42,018 nucleotides of DNA from the IMG/VR virus record IMGVR_UViG_3300021090_000055, positions 1 through 42,018 of that record; one strand, 5' to 3'. Below the pieces are notes generated by a model that saw only the letters and a program-made list of their open reading frames with translations, did not search any database and was not told the origin of the DNA. Shown piece after piece: positions 5,527-13,584 of the stretch. Both the position numbers and the translations under genes were made by a program. The number at the start of each line of letters is the position of its first letter. The first letter of the stretch is position 1. The stretch comes from a virus.

Positions 5527-7028
5527 GCAAACTCGGTCTCAACACCACCCTCGCCGATATCGAGATCGAGCGCTGCCGGCGTAGCTTCCCTCGCTTCCTC
5601 AAGCACTGGGCGTTCATTAACCGCGAGAGCGGCCAGCAGCTGACCTTCGCCGACCTCTGGGAAGGCCAGCGCGAATTCGCCGAGCAGATGGTCCAGCACC
5701 CCTGGCTATTCGCCCTCAAGGCCGGAAAGCTGGGCTTCACCGAACTCGAGTGCGCCTGGGACGGCTGGGTGGCCCTGTTCCGCCAACCCCATGCCCGCGT
5801 TCACCTCTTCTCCAAGGACCAGCCGGCCAGCCGCGAGCTGCTCGGCATCGTGAAGTTCGGCATTGAGCACCTGCCGGCAGAGTGGGGGATTCACTTCCTC
5901 TCGGGCAAGGCGGGCGACGATACCTCGACCTCTTTCCGCTTCCGGACGGTCTGGATGGCGCCGGACGATGCCCGCGGGATCTTCTCCTACCCGGCGACCA
6001 AGAATGTAGCCATCACGCAGTCGGCGACCCACAGCCACGTGGACGAGATCAGCCACATGCTCTTTGCGAAGGAGCTCTGGAACTCGGTGAGCACGACCGT
6101 GCCGGAGGGCGGCAGCTGCCACGTCCTCAGCCGCGGCGCCGGCGACTCGGTCTACTCGTATGAGCTGTGGGAGAACGCACGCGCCGGCGTGTCGCGCCTG
6201 GTGGCGTTCTTCACCCCCTGGGACCGGCGTCCGGGCCGTACGGCGGAGTACCGCGAACAGATGGCCGGCAGCATGACCCCGGCTGGCCTGGGTTACTACC
6301 TGCCCATCACGGAGGAGGACGCGCTCGCCGGCGACGAGACAAATCCGTTTATCGAGATGGACATATGGGACCGCCTGGCCGAGGGCCCGGAGACGCTGCC
6401 GCGGTTGGAACCTGGCACGCGGGAGCCCTTCGTAATCTCCCTCGATGCCGGCATCAGCGGTGACTGCTTCGGCGCAGCCATCGCTACCCGGCATCCTCTT
6501 CGGCACAACGAGCCGGCGCTGCGCGCCGCGAAGGTCTGGCGGCCGCAGGACTTCCCCAGCGGGCGGATCGACTTCAAGCAACCTGAGCGCTGGGTGCGAT
6601 TCGTGATTAGCGGTGGTTGCCGCGCCGGCCATCCCAAATTGCTGCCGCTGCCCGGTTGTGAGTACTGCGCCGCCGGCGCCTGGGATATCCCGCCGAGCCC
6701 GGGCGCGCTGCAGCTGACCTACGACCCGCACCAGCTCGAGGAGATGGCCCAGGACCTGCAGCGCGACGGCGCTATCTGGGTGGATTCGTTCGACCAGGGC
6801 GAGGAACGGCTGATCGCCGATGCCGGCCTGCGGCACCGCGCCATGGCCGGTACGATGGCCCATAATGGCGACGCGAACGTCCGCGAGCACATCAGCAACG
6901 CGCGGGCCAAGACGCAACGGGACGAAGAGAGCAAGATTCGCATTGTGAAGAAGTCCGAACGCCTGAAGATCGACCTGGCGGTGTGCGTTTCCATGGCCTT
7001 CAAGCGCATCATGCAATACAACGTCTAA
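5523..7028 (+). CDS. terL: Large terminase subunit
   Basis: A 501-aa packaging motor that translocates DNA into the prohead and cuts the genome. The ATPase half shows a Walker A variant, KAGKLGFTE (residues 66-74), and a Walker B, VDEI (173-176), in HSHVDEISHM. The nuclease half has the first acidic residue in VISLDAGISGD (D308), a second in WVDSFDQGEER and a third in SERLKIDLAVCVSMAF near the end, the RNase-H-like triad expected for terminases. An insertion with CRAGH and CEYCAAG (about residues 365-390) may bind zinc. No strong ribosome site precedes the ATG; translation may couple to the frame crossing the repeat array. Confidence 0.93.
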   Translation: MSKLGLNTTLADIEIERCRRSFPRFLKHWAFINRESGQQLTFADLWEGQREFAEQMVQHPWLFALKAGKLGFTELECAWDGWVALFRQPHARVHLFSKDQPASRELLGIVKFGIEHLPAEWGIHFLSGKAGDDTSTSFRFRTVWMAPDDARGIFSYPATKNVAITQSATHSHVDEISHMLFAKELWNSVSTTVPEGGSCHVLSRGAGDSVYSYELWENARAGVSRLVAFFTPWDRRPGRTAEYREQMAGSMTPAGLGYYLPITEEDALAGDETNPFIEMDIWDRLAEGPETLPRLEPGTREPFVISLDAGISGDCFGAAIATRHPLRHNEPALRAAKVWRPQDFPSGRIDFKQPERWVRFVISGGCRAGHPKLLPLPGCEYCAAGAWDIPPSPGALQLTYDPHQLEEMAQDLQRDGAIWVDSFDQGEERLIADAGLRHRAMAGTMAHNGDANVREHISNARAKTQRDEESKIRIVKKSERLKIDLAVCVSMAFKRIMQYNV

Positions 7029-7044
7029 CCGCCCGGAGGGCAGC

Positions 7045-8664
7045 GTGACTCAACCCGCCTCACTCGAGTCCTTCGGCTCCGATATCGATCGGGCGATTCG
7101 CCGGTCTGTGGAGACCATCGATTCCACCGACCTCGTCGGCGTTGGCGATCGCTACGGTGTCCTGGCATTCGCGGCCGCGTTCGCCGACGCCGTCCCCAGC
7201 TGGGGAGTGAGTCCCAGCGTGCGCGATAGCATGCTGCGCCAGTTCATCACAAAGGAGCCCTTCGCTGGCTCGGCGTTCGGCAGCATCATTGCCCGCAACG
7301 CCGCGTTCTCCTGGGAGATTCGCGGGCCCGAACGCACCCAGCAGATCGGCCACGAGCTGCTCCTCAACGCCAACTGGGGTGGCGGCTGGGTGGAATTCAT
7401 CAGTCTCCTCAGCATGGACTACCTCACCCAAGACAAGGGCGCCTTCATTGAGCTGATTCGTGAGGCCGACAGCGAGCGTGCCCCGGTGGTCGGCCTGCGC
7501 AACCTGGACGCGGCGATGTGCTGGTCCACGGGTAACCCGCTGCAGCCGGTGATCTTCCTCGACCGTGTGAGCGGGAAGTACCACCGCCTGAAGTGGTATC
7601 AGGTGAGGCAGCTGCGCGAGCTGCCGATGTTCACCGGCAACTTCACCGGGACGTTCGGCCGCTACCACGGCATGCAGCTGTGCGCTCTGAGCCGGGCACT
7701 CAAGGGCGCGCAGATCTGGTTCAACGTCGAGCAATACCAGCAGGAGAAAACCGGCGGCCGCCACACCAGGGCGATCCACGTCATCTCGGGTGTGCAGAAG
7801 GCGGACGTCGAGGACGCCATGAAACTGCAGCAGGCGAACGCCGACGGCCAGCTGCTCGAGCGATACATCCAGCCTGTGATCCTCGCCGCGGTGGACCCGG
7901 ACGCGAAACCATCGGTGGCCACGCTCGAACTGGCGGGCCTCCCGGACGCTTTCAACCAGCAGGAGGGCCTGAAGCAGTACCTGACGCTGCTGGCGATGGC
8001 GCTCCTGACGGACTACGGCGAACTGGCGCCGCTGCCAGGCGGGCAACTGGGCTCCGGAATGCAGTCCGAGATTATGGACGACAAGTCCAAGAAGAAGGGC
8101 GCCGGCCTCTTCCGCAAGATCATCACGCATGTGATGAACACGGTGATCCTTCCCGACAACCTCGAGTTCGCCTACGACGAGCAGGATATGGGCGAGGAGG
8201 AGGCCGAGGCCACGGTCAAGAAGCTGCGCGCCGAGGCGCGTGCACTGATGGTCCAGACCGGCGAGGTTGACCGCGCCGGCGCCCGCCAGATGGCGCTGGA
8301 CGACGGCGATATCAGCCCGGAACTGTTCGAGCAGATGAACGCCAAGGACTTGACCGGCGGTGCCTTCGCGGACACCCAGCGATACATCGTCCAGATCGGT
8401 GGAGGCCCGGGCGCGGAAACGCCAGGCGGACCGCTCGGTAGCCCTGGCAACATCATCGGCACACCGTTGACCGGGAAGCCGACGCAGACGGTGGCGCCGG
8501 CGCCGGAACCCGCGCCGACCGGCGACCAAGCGCAGGCAACGAAGGCCAGCGACCCGATCGCCGAGGAGCGGCTGGCCACCGAGGCGGACGCCCAGGCGGC
8601 GATCGAGAAGCCCCTCAAGAGGATCTACGCCAACATCAGCAAGCGTCTGACTGAGCTCGAATAG
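7045..8664 (+). CDS. Portal protein
   Basis: GTG start with GGAGGGCAGC just upstream. The 539-aa product has the layout of portal proteins of the DUF935/SPP1-type: an N-terminal part with FITKEPFAGSAFGSIIARN, a stretch with DKGAFIELIRE and LRNLDAAMCWSTGNPLQPVI, and a long helical region TLLAMALLTDYGELAPLPGG followed by the crown helices. A low-complexity Pro/Gly/Thr tail (about residues 465-510) precedes a final helix. The dodecameric portal forms the DNA gate at one capsid vertex, docks the terminase and later the connector. Position directly after the large terminase supports the call. Confidence 0.88.
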   Translation: MTQPASLESFGSDIDRAIRRSVETIDSTDLVGVGDRYGVLAFAAAFADAVPSWGVSPSVRDSMLRQFITKEPFAGSAFGSIIARNAAFSWEIRGPERTQQIGHELLLNANWGGGWVEFISLLSMDYLTQDKGAFIELIREADSERAPVVGLRNLDAAMCWSTGNPLQPVIFLDRVSGKYHRLKWYQVRQLRELPMFTGNFTGTFGRYHGMQLCALSRALKGAQIWFNVEQYQQEKTGGRHTRAIHVISGVQKADVEDAMKLQQANADGQLLERYIQPVILAAVDPDAKPSVATLELAGLPDAFNQQEGLKQYLTLLAMALLTDYGELAPLPGGQLGSGMQSEIMDDKSKKKGAGLFRKIITHVMNTVILPDNLEFAYDEQDMGEEEAEATVKKLRAEARALMVQTGEVDRAGARQMALDDGDISPELFEQMNAKDLTGGAFADTQRYIVQIGGGPGAETPGGPLGSPGNIIGTPLTGKPTQTVAPAPEPAPTGDQAQATKASDPIAEERLATEADAQAAIEKPLKRIYANISKRLTELE

Positions 8665-9282
8665 ATGGTCGCGCTACCCTTCAGTCGCGGCCAGAAGGCG
8701 ATGGCCGATATCCTCCAGGACGAGGCGTTCTGGGCGGAACAGCGGGCGCTGCTCATGAAGGTCATGGTGCCGCTCTGGACAGAGGCGTTCGTCGCCGGCG
8801 CCGAGCTGGGCGCGCTCGAGAAGCCGGTCAAGGGCAAGGCGGCCGCGGACCTGCCTTACTCGCTGGTCGACATCCAGGTCATCAACAACGCGGCCGCGGA
8901 GTTCATCTCCGGGTACTCGAACACCTGGTGGATGACCTGGTCGATGTCGCAGCGCCAGGTGCTCGGCCGGGCGATCCAGAGCGCCTATGACCACGGCCTC
9001 GGGCCGAAGGACGTCGCCAAGGCGATCGCCAGCGCGTTCGCCCCGAAGAACGCCGAGGCGATCGCCATCACGGAGATGACTAACGCCATCGGCGCCGGCG
9101 CCCAGGCGCAATATCGAGCGCAGGGATTCGGCCAATGGGATTGGCGCACGGTCGCCGACGCCAGGGTCGATCCGGTCTGTGAGGCGAACGGACAGAACGG
9201 GCCGTACCCGATGACCACGCCGTTCGCGGCGGCGCATCCTCGCTGCCGCTGCTGGCCGGTTCCCGCCGGCGAAGCCTCCTAG
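8665..9282 (+). CDS. Minor head protein, SPP1 gp7 / Mu F-like
   Basis: The ATG follows directly on the portal stop. The 205-aa product carries the C-terminal signature of the phage head morphogenesis family: EMTNAIGAGAQAQYRAQG (about residues 133-150), WDWRTVADARVDPVCEANG, and PFAAAHPRCRCWPVP at the end, the conserved 'T..D.rv...C...G' plus 'HP.CRC' block that likely binds metal. Proteins of this family are minor capsid components attached to the portal and, in SPP1, influence DNA exit. It is shorter than many homologs. It ends the first structural block; the next structural genes come 5 kb later. Confidence 0.88.
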   Translation: MVALPFSRGQKAMADILQDEAFWAEQRALLMKVMVPLWTEAFVAGAELGALEKPVKGKAAADLPYSLVDIQVINNAAAEFISGYSNTWWMTWSMSQRQVLGRAIQSAYDHGLGPKDVAKAIASAFAPKNAEAIAITEMTNAIGAGAQAQYRAQGFGQWDWRTVADARVDPVCEANGQNGPYPMTTPFAAAHPRCRCWPVPAGEAS

Positions 9283-9312
9283 TTGACATCTGTCCGGTTG
9301 CGGGCGCATAGT
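9283..9312 (+). promoter_or_regulatory. Promoter/operator P2, TTGACATCTGTCCGG variant
   Basis: TTGACA, a perfect -35, begins immediately after the minor head stop and continues as TCTGTCCGG. CATAGT lies 18 nt on as a -10 candidate. It is a member of the element family at 457, 9440 and 13585, but no gene follows within 190 nt, so it probably drives an untranslated RNA or reads through to the next unit. Confidence 0.5.
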
Positions 9313-9421
9313 CCACCTGCGCTAGGTTAGAGGGTCCCCGTCGACCCTCGATGAGCGCACCGCCGCCATGGCCGCGTGAAGGGTATTCGCTCCACCTGAT
9401 AAACGCGCCTGGCGGCCTTTT
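9313..9421 (+). ncRNA. Putative small RNA between P2 and a terminator-like hairpin
   Basis: No reading frame of interest lies here. A perfect 7-bp hairpin GAGGGTC-6-GACCCTC (9330-9349) follows the promoter, and GGCCGC (9370-9375) pairs with GCGGCC (9412-9417) directly before TTTT (9418-9421), which could end a transcript of about 105 nt. A second promoter starts 19 nt later. It does not fold as a tRNA. It may be a small phage RNA or simply an unused leader. Confidence 0.35.
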
Positions 9422-9439
9422 CATGCCCGCTTCGAGCGG

Positions 9440-9470
9440 TTGCCATCTGTCCGGATTTATGTGCTAAGCT
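9440..9470 (+). promoter_or_regulatory. Promoter/operator P3
   Basis: TTGCCATCTGTCCGG followed 10 nt later by TGC-TAAGCT, identical in design to P1. The downstream leader GCGGCGAGCAAACG and CCGGAGGACCCC leads straight to the ATG at 9500, so here the conserved leader supplies the ribosome site. It starts the ATPase and small-protein operon. Confidence 0.62.
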
Positions 9471-9499
9471 GCGGCGAGCAAACGAAACCGGAGGACCCC

Positions 9500-9856
9500 A
9501 TGGCTGATCCCAACTACCCGAACCTGCCGCCGATCATCAAGGCGGCGATCGACGACTACGTTCTCAACCACCACTGCAAGGGCGACTTTGTCATGGCGGT
9601 GTTGGCGAACGACCTGCGCGGCGCCGTCAACCGCGCGGACCCGAAGAACAGCGAGCCTGCTGTGTGGCGCGAGATCATCGGCTACGTCTACAACGAGGTC
9701 CCGGCGCCGGCGCTCGTTGACGTCGACGGCTGGCTCATGGGCTGCCTGCAGCCCGACGAGATCCACGCCTGCAAGTTTCGATCCGCTCCGTGGGAGCAGA
9801 TGGAGTTTAGCGCCACCTGTTTGTGCGTCTGCCACGAGTGGATGCCGGTGGCGTGA
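9500..9856 (+). CDS. Hypothetical protein, 118 aa
   Basis: The ATG is chosen over an upstream in-frame TTG that lies inside the promoter; CCGGAGGA precedes it by 5 nt. The product is acidic with helical segments (IIKAAIDDYVLNHHCKGDF, VMAVLANDLRGAVN, VWREIIGYVYNEV) and a C-terminal cysteine group (HACKF, CLCVCHEW). No family recognised. As first gene after promoter P3 it is probably well expressed. It overlaps the next start by GTGA. Confidence 0.72.
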   Translation: MADPNYPNLPPIIKAAIDDYVLNHHCKGDFVMAVLANDLRGAVNRADPKNSEPAVWREIIGYVYNEVPAPALVDVDGWLMGCLQPDEIHACKFRSAPWEQMEFSATCLCVCHEWMPVA

Positions 9857-10047
9857 TCGGCTACTGGCAGCGGGATGTCGTGCGCACCTTCCCCGGCTTC
9901 CATGTCTGGGAGGGCGTCGAGGTCCTGCTGTCCTGCGGGCACGTCATCGTTCGCGCCACCGATCTGCTCCCAGACGCTCTCCCCTGCCGCAAGTGCTGGC
10001 GCGCCAACGACCGGGCCATTCGCCTTCTCTACGAAAGGAAACCATGA
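9853..10047 (+). CDS. Small zinc-finger-like peptide, 64 aa
   Basis: I take the GTG that overlaps the previous stop (GTGA), the coupling used throughout the operon. The peptide has SCGHVIVR (residues 28-35) and LPCRKCWR (about 44-51), a C-x-H plus CxxC set that can hold one zinc. It ends four bases into the ATPase gene. Role unknown; similar tiny zinc proteins follow the ATPase. Confidence 0.65.
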   Translation: MIGYWQRDVVRTFPGFHVWEGVEVLLSCGHVIVRATDLLPDALPCRKCWRANDRAIRLLYERKP

Positions 10048-11339
10048 AGATCAACTCGGCAACCATCACCAACTTCAAGCGCCTGCGCTACCTCGAACTC
10101 AAGCCCCAGGGCGCCCTGATCGTCATCGGCGGCGCCAACGGCCAGGGCAAGACTTCGCTCATCGACGCCCTGGCCGACGGCCTCGCCGGCAAGAAAACCG
10201 ACATCCCGCAGCCCGTGACCCGCGGCCAGACCGAGAGCCGCATCGAGATCACACTCGACGACGGGTTCGTCATCACGAAGTACTACAAGATCGACGACAA
10301 AGGCGAGTTGAGTTACGGCCTGAAACTCACGAAGGGCGACCTCGAGGCGGCGAAAGCCGTGGGCACGCTCGCCAAGTTCCACAACGCCTTATCCTTCGAC
10401 CCGCTCTCGTTCGCACGCGAACGCCCGCATGAGCAGGCGGAGACCCTCCGCAAACTCCTCGGGCTGGACTTCGCCGCCCTCGACAAACGCCGGCAGGAGA
10501 TCTTCGAACGCCGCACCGTGACCAACAGGATGCTTCGCGACGCTATCGGCGCCATCGAACTGCTGCCCGAGCCGAGGGCGGATGCTCCACACCTGGTGGA
10601 CCTCTCCGCCCTGCTGCAGCGCCAAGCCGAGTGGATCAGGATGCAGCAAGCCAACCAGCAGGTCCGGCAGGACTCCGAACGCCGCAACAACGCCCGCGCC
10701 CTCACGCGCGACCGGGTGAATGACCTGGCTACCCGTATCACGCAGCTGGAGAAGCAATTGGGCGATGCGCGTGGAGAACTGGCGATGGCCGAGCGGGCAG
10801 ACGATGAGGCAATCATCGCGACGAGGGACGCGCAGAAGGCCGTCCTGGCGCTGGTCGACCCGGACCTCGAGGGGCTCAACGAGGAGATCGCTACGGTCGA
10901 GGAGAACAACCGCGCGGCACGCCTGGCGGGCGAACGCGACGCCAAGCACGCCCACAAGATGGAGCTGGAGAAGGAGGCGAACGGTTACACCTTCGAACTC
11001 GAGGAGGTTGACCGCGAGAAGGAGGCCGCCATTGCCGGCGTGACGTTCCCTGTGCCTGGTCTCGGCTTCGATGGGGCGGACGGTACGGTGACGCTCAACG
11101 GCCTGCCCCTGAGCCAGGCAGCGGAGAGCGAGAAGGTCTGGATCGGCGCCGCGGTGGCGCTGGCCATGTCGCCGCACCTCCGGGTGCTGCTCATCCGGGA
11201 CGGCAGTGGGGTGGGGCCCGAGGCGCTCGAGCTGCTGCGGGACCTGGCGATGGACAATGGGGCGCAGATCTTCATCGAGCGGGTGGGGACGGAGGGGGCC
11301 TCGATCGTCATCGAGGACGGCTACGAGGCCGACCGATGA
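10044..11339 (+). CDS. Rad50/SMC-like AAA ATPase
   Basis: ATG with GAAAGGAAACC upstream. The 431-aa product starts like RecF/Rad50/SMC proteins: INSATITNFKRLRYLELKP, then Walker A GGANGQGKTS (residues 29-38). A coiled-coil region spans roughly residues 145-340 (RDRVNDLATRITQLEKQLGD and others), and the C-terminal lobe has SQAAESEKVWIGAAVALAM in the position of the ABC signature and RVLLIRDGSGVG as Walker B. It lacks a hinge or zinc hook, so it is a short relative. Such ATPases act in DNA repair, recombination or anti-defence and usually pair with a nuclease, which I do not see nearby. Confidence 0.85.
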   Translation: MKINSATITNFKRLRYLELKPQGALIVIGGANGQGKTSLIDALADGLAGKKTDIPQPVTRGQTESRIEITLDDGFVITKYYKIDDKGELSYGLKLTKGDLEAAKAVGTLAKFHNALSFDPLSFARERPHEQAETLRKLLGLDFAALDKRRQEIFERRTVTNRMLRDAIGAIELLPEPRADAPHLVDLSALLQRQAEWIRMQQANQQVRQDSERRNNARALTRDRVNDLATRITQLEKQLGDARGELAMAERADDEAIIATRDAQKAVLALVDPDLEGLNEEIATVEENNRAARLAGERDAKHAHKMELEKEANGYTFELEEVDREKEAAIAGVTFPVPGLGFDGADGTVTLNGLPLSQAAESEKVWIGAAVALAMSPHLRVLLIRDGSGVGPEALELLRDLAMDNGAQIFIERVGTEGASIVIEDGYEADR

Positions 11340-11587
11340 GACCGCACTGGGTGCCGTGCCGCGGCGGCTGCGGCACGCTCCTGCCGCCCGGCCAGAAGTG
11401 CTTCGCCTGCGCCGCCCAGGCCGTTGCCGATTGGAGGGAAAGCCGATGCCCAGGGGAACGTCCGGAATCACTGTCAGCGGTAGCCCGCCCATCTGTTGCG
11501 CCGTCTGCTGCCGCGCCGGCCAGGGCGCCGGAAAGCACGTCCGCCTCGTCTTCGCCGGCTTCGGCGACGGGACGGTTATTTGCCTGA
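11336..11587 (+). CDS. Small zinc-ribbon peptide with doubtful tail
   Basis: ATGA overlap with the ATPase. Residues 1-30 contain VPCRGGCGTLLPPGQKCFAC, a C-x3-C-10-CxxC zinc ribbon. After about residue 40 the sequence becomes Ser/Ala/Pro-rich and overlaps the next gene in another frame by 142 nt, so the tail may not matter for function. The N-terminal part looks real and is coupled to the ATPase gene. No family recognised. Confidence 0.5.
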   Translation: MRPHWVPCRGGCGTLLPPGQKCFACAAQAVADWRESRCPGERPESLSAVARPSVAPSAAAPARAPESTSASSSPASATGRLFA

Positions 11588-11661
11588 GCTGCGGCGACGA
11601 ATGGCAGCGCCTGGCGCCAGCGATCGAGGCTAAGATCCTCGAGGAAGGACCCATCGAATGA
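11446..11661 (+). CDS. Small Cys-rich protein, 71 aa
   Basis: ATG with GGAGGGAAAGCCG directly upstream, so this start inside the previous frame is well supported. The product has ICCAVCCRAG (residues 16-25) and ICLSCGDEWQRL (about 46-57), two cysteine knuckles with an intervening beta hairpin (KHVRLVFAGFGDGTV): a compact zinc ribbon. The C-terminal helix is acidic. Role unknown, probably DNA or protein binding. Confidence 0.72.
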   Translation: MPRGTSGITVSGSPPICCAVCCRAGQGAGKHVRLVFAGFGDGTVICLSCGDEWQRLAPAIEAKILEEGPIE

Positions 11662-11676
11662 CCACGGGGAGCAGCC

Positions 11677-11844
11677 ATGAGTGACCCAGCCAAAGATCTC
11701 TCTCAGGCCGAATCGCTGGCGCTGGCTGCGATGGAACATCTCTTCGAAGGTCGCCGTAGGGGCGGCATCGCGGAGAAGGATCTGATGCAGCTTTCGATCG
11801 TTGAGTCGCTGGCCTCGATAGCCCTGACGCTGGCAAAACGATGA
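11677..11844 (+). CDS. Small helical protein, 55 aa
   Basis: ATG with GGGGAGCAGCC upstream; it ends in an ATGA overlap with the next gene. The peptide (MSDPAKDLSQAESLALAAM, then EKDLMQLSIVESLASIALTL) is two amphipathic helices without cysteines, so it differs from its zinc-binding neighbours. Too short for family recognition. Tight spacing, a good ribosome site and coupling make it a real gene. Confidence 0.65.
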   Translation: MSDPAKDLSQAESLALAAMEHLFEGRRRGGIAEKDLMQLSIVESLASIALTLAKR

Positions 11845-12041
11845 ACGTCCCCTTCACGCTCCCGGGAGAGACCGAGACGAAATACAAACCAGACCCGATC
11901 TGCGAATGCAGCCACCGGAAGTCCGAGCATCCACGGGAAGTGTGCCGCGCGCACTTCACTGACCAGCACAACCGCCTTTGCGGCTGCGTGAGGTTCTGGG
12001 AGCGGGCCTTCCCAAGATCGGCGGAGGCGCATCGTGGCTAG
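11841..12041 (+). CDS. Cys/His-rich peptide, 66 aa
   Basis: ATGA-coupled to the gene before. The middle of the peptide, ICECSHRKSEHPREVCRAHF (residues 21-40), and LCGCVRFW further on supply six cysteines and two or three histidines, enough for one or two zinc sites. The pattern 'C.CgH....H' is common in small actinophage and actinobacterial metal-binding proteins. Role unknown. Confidence 0.65.
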   Translation: MNVPFTLPGETETKYKPDPICECSHRKSEHPREVCRAHFTDQHNRLCGCVRFWERAFPRSAEAHRG

Positions 12042-12240
12042 GAGCATGGATGCGATCGCCCAGCGGTTCGGCACGGGCCCCATCCTGCCGCGCCCGGGCG
12101 GCGGTGGCGTCTACCCTTACCAGAACCCGCCCAGGTCGCGGCCGTGCCAGCTGTGCGGCCACGACGAGGCCTTCCAGCACGACGGCCTCGGCAATTGCAG
12201 CCAGGCCTGCAGAGTCTGCCGGGGTACTCCCGATGCCTAG
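12034..12240 (+). CDS. Small zinc-knuckle peptide, 68 aa
   Basis: GTG start inside the end of the previous gene. After a Gly/Pro-rich leader the peptide has PCQLCGHDEAFQHDGLGNC then CRVCRG (residues 37-63): CxxCGH...H...C...CxxC, a plausible two-site zinc module. It is typical of this operon. No family recognised, and no ribosome site stands out. Confidence 0.62.
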   Translation: MARSMDAIAQRFGTGPILPRPGGGGVYPYQNPPRSRPCQLCGHDEAFQHDGLGNCSQACRVCRGTPDA

Positions 12241-12493
12241 CGCTGCGAAACGGAAGACCGGCGAGGTCGCCTTCCTCGCCGGCGCCATGACCACCGTCCA
12301 CGTGATCTCCTGCTACACCGAGGAGTGTCCGAAGGCGATCCTGATCGAGGGCCGCAAGGCGGAATCGCAGCTGCGCCCGATGGCCCGCAGGACTGGCTGG
12401 GCGATGGTGCGCGGCGCCTGGTTCTGTCCTGGCTGCGAGCCGATCGCACGCAGGATGGCCGCGGACCTGGCGCTCGGGGTGAACCTCGAATGA
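12233..12493 (+). CDS. Small protein with two CxxC-type sites, 86 aa
   Basis: The ATG overlaps the preceding stop by a few bases. Residues 24-35 read VISCYTEECPKAI and residues 62-70 AWFCPGCEPI, with a helix in between (RRTGWAMVRG). This is the common 'sC...eCg..i......Gw.......CP.C' fold of zinc-ribbon proteins seen in many phages. A second ATG at 12287 is a possible shorter start and would keep both cysteine sites. ATGA coupling at the 3' end. Confidence 0.66.
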   Translation: MPSAAKRKTGEVAFLAGAMTTVHVISCYTEECPKAILIEGRKAESQLRPMARRTGWAMVRGAWFCPGCEPIARRMAADLALGVNLE

Positions 12494-12522
12494 ACAACGA
12501 ACCACGGGAGGATCCTCTCCCC

Positions 12523-12810
12523 ATGAACCGCGACCCGCGCGGCGCCTATCTTGGCTGCGAACGCTGCGGTGGCTGGGAATTCGTCTCTTACACCTGCCTC
12601 GGCAATTGCGTGGTGCACGGCTGGACGTTCTACACGAGCGACTACGCACAAGACATCCGCCGCGATCAGCCTCACGTCCACCACGAGCTGTGCCCAGACT
12701 GCAGCGCCGACCAGGGATACCACCCGAACTGGGTGTCGGAGGTCCCGCGCTCGCAAGATGAACTCCAGCACCAGCTGGTCGAAATACACCTCAAGGAGCA
12801 AACGCGATGA
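12523..12810 (+). CDS. Cys-rich protein, 95 aa
   Basis: An earlier ATG (12490) overlaps the previous stop, but GGGAGGATCC sits before the ATG at 12523, so I prefer the latter; the extra residues would simply translate the ribosome site. The protein has LGCERCGGWEFV, YTCLGNCVVHGW and ELCPDCSADQGYHPNW, six cysteines plus histidines arranged as zinc ribbons, and an acidic C-terminal helix. ATGA-coupled to the next gene. Role unknown. Confidence 0.68.
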   Translation: MNRDPRGAYLGCERCGGWEFVSYTCLGNCVVHGWTFYTSDYAQDIRRDQPHVHHELCPDCSADQGYHPNWVSEVPRSQDELQHQLVEIHLKEQTR

Positions 12811-13175
12811 CCCGACCCGAGGACCTCAACCCGCGCGCGGCCGCCTCGATGCGTGCCGCCGCCATCCACCAGTTCACCGAGCTGATCGACTGGGCCGCCG
12901 AAGGCCCTGGGCGCGCCGCTATCCCGTTTTATGAGGTCGCCGCCAAGACGGTCGACATGCTGATCGACGCGATGCTCGAGGCCCACGACTGGGAGGAGAG
13001 CAGCTGGGAGGAGAGCAGCGCCTGTCCTGGCTGTGGATGCACCGACGGCGACGGATGCGTCGAAGACGTGCAGCTCGACCCGCGCCTCCAGAGCGCATGC
13101 AGCTGGTCGTCCGTCCAGAATGACCGCGGCGAATGCTTCTGTAGCGCCTGCGTCGATCCGGAGCCGCCGCGGTGA
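12807..13175 (+). CDS. Helical protein with C-terminal Cys cluster, 122 aa
   Basis: ATGA overlap with the upstream gene. The first 60 residues form helices (MRAAAIHQFTELIDWAAEG, VAAKTVDMLIDAMLEAHDW). A perfect 15-nt tandem duplication (12990-13019) then gives EESSWEESSA, followed by ACPGCGCTDGDGC, SACSW and GECFCSACVDP. This end resembles the Cys-rich 'CpgCGCtd..aC' motif of small actinobacterial metal-binding proteins. Function unknown. Confidence 0.68.
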   Translation: MTRPEDLNPRAAASMRAAAIHQFTELIDWAAEGPGRAAIPFYEVAAKTVDMLIDAMLEAHDWEESSWEESSACPGCGCTDGDGCVEDVQLDPRLQSACSWSSVQNDRGECFCSACVDPEPPR

Positions 13176-13345
13176 AGCCGATGCTGGACGGCCACGACCG
13201 GCTGATCGCCAAAGTGTTCTCGAAGCCGGTTCCTCAACGCTGTCTCTGGTTCAAAGCCGATGGGCTACGGTGCGGGCATTGGGGCATAGCCTTGGCCGGA
13301 CTTTGCTGGCAGCACGAGGACAAAGACGCGAGGGCGCCGCGGTGA
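13172..13345 (+). CDS. Small Cys peptide, 57 aa
   Basis: GTG overlapping the previous stop (GTGA) and ending in a GTGA overlap with the next gene. The peptide has QRCLWFKADGLRCGHWGIAL and LCWQHED, i.e. C..C-x-H...C..H, a possible single zinc site. Short but coupled on both sides, so likely translated. Confidence 0.55.
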   Translation: MKPMLDGHDRLIAKVFSKPVPQRCLWFKADGLRCGHWGIALAGLCWQHEDKDARAPR

Positions 13346-13557
13346 GTGGCACGTCGGATGGGCGCTGTTGGTGGTGCGGCCAGTTCGCGCCCGGAGGCGT
13401 GTGCGTGCGACCCCATCCCACCTACGATCGACGGACCGAGCGTGCCCGGCGCTACGTCCAGACCAGCGGCGAGAACGTGCTCGCCAGCATTGATCCGCCG
13501 GCGCCGCCTGTTGGCGGGCCCTGTTGGGTACTCGTGCAACCACCTCCGCTTCCATAG
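13342..13557 (+). CDS. Small protein with CxxC, 71 aa
   Basis: GTG start overlapping the preceding stop. Residues 8-22 read GRCWWCGQFAPGGVCV, followed by a basic stretch (YDRRTERARRYVQ) and a Pro-rich end. The stop codon lies in the loop of a 10-bp hairpin. It is the last gene of the P3 operon. No family recognised. Confidence 0.58.
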   Translation: MSGTSDGRCWWCGQFAPGGVCVRPHPTYDRRTERARRYVQTSGENVLASIDPPAPPVGGPCWVLVQPPPLP

Positions 13558-13566
13558 CGGAGGTGG
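13540..13566 (+). terminator. Perfect 10-bp hairpin at operon end
   Basis: CCACCTCCGC (13540-13549) and GCGGAGGTGG (13557-13566) pair perfectly around a 7-nt loop that contains the stop codon of the upstream gene. The following bases are GC-rich, without a T-tract, so it may stabilise the mRNA end or assist Rho-type termination rather than act as an intrinsic terminator. A new promoter begins 19 nt later. Confidence 0.5.
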
Positions 13567-13584
13567 GCGGAGATCTCCTGATGG

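Noticed and set aside
9313-9421. tRNA gene
   Set aside because: No cloverleaf with a GTTC-type T arm, anticodon stem and 7-bp acceptor can be formed.
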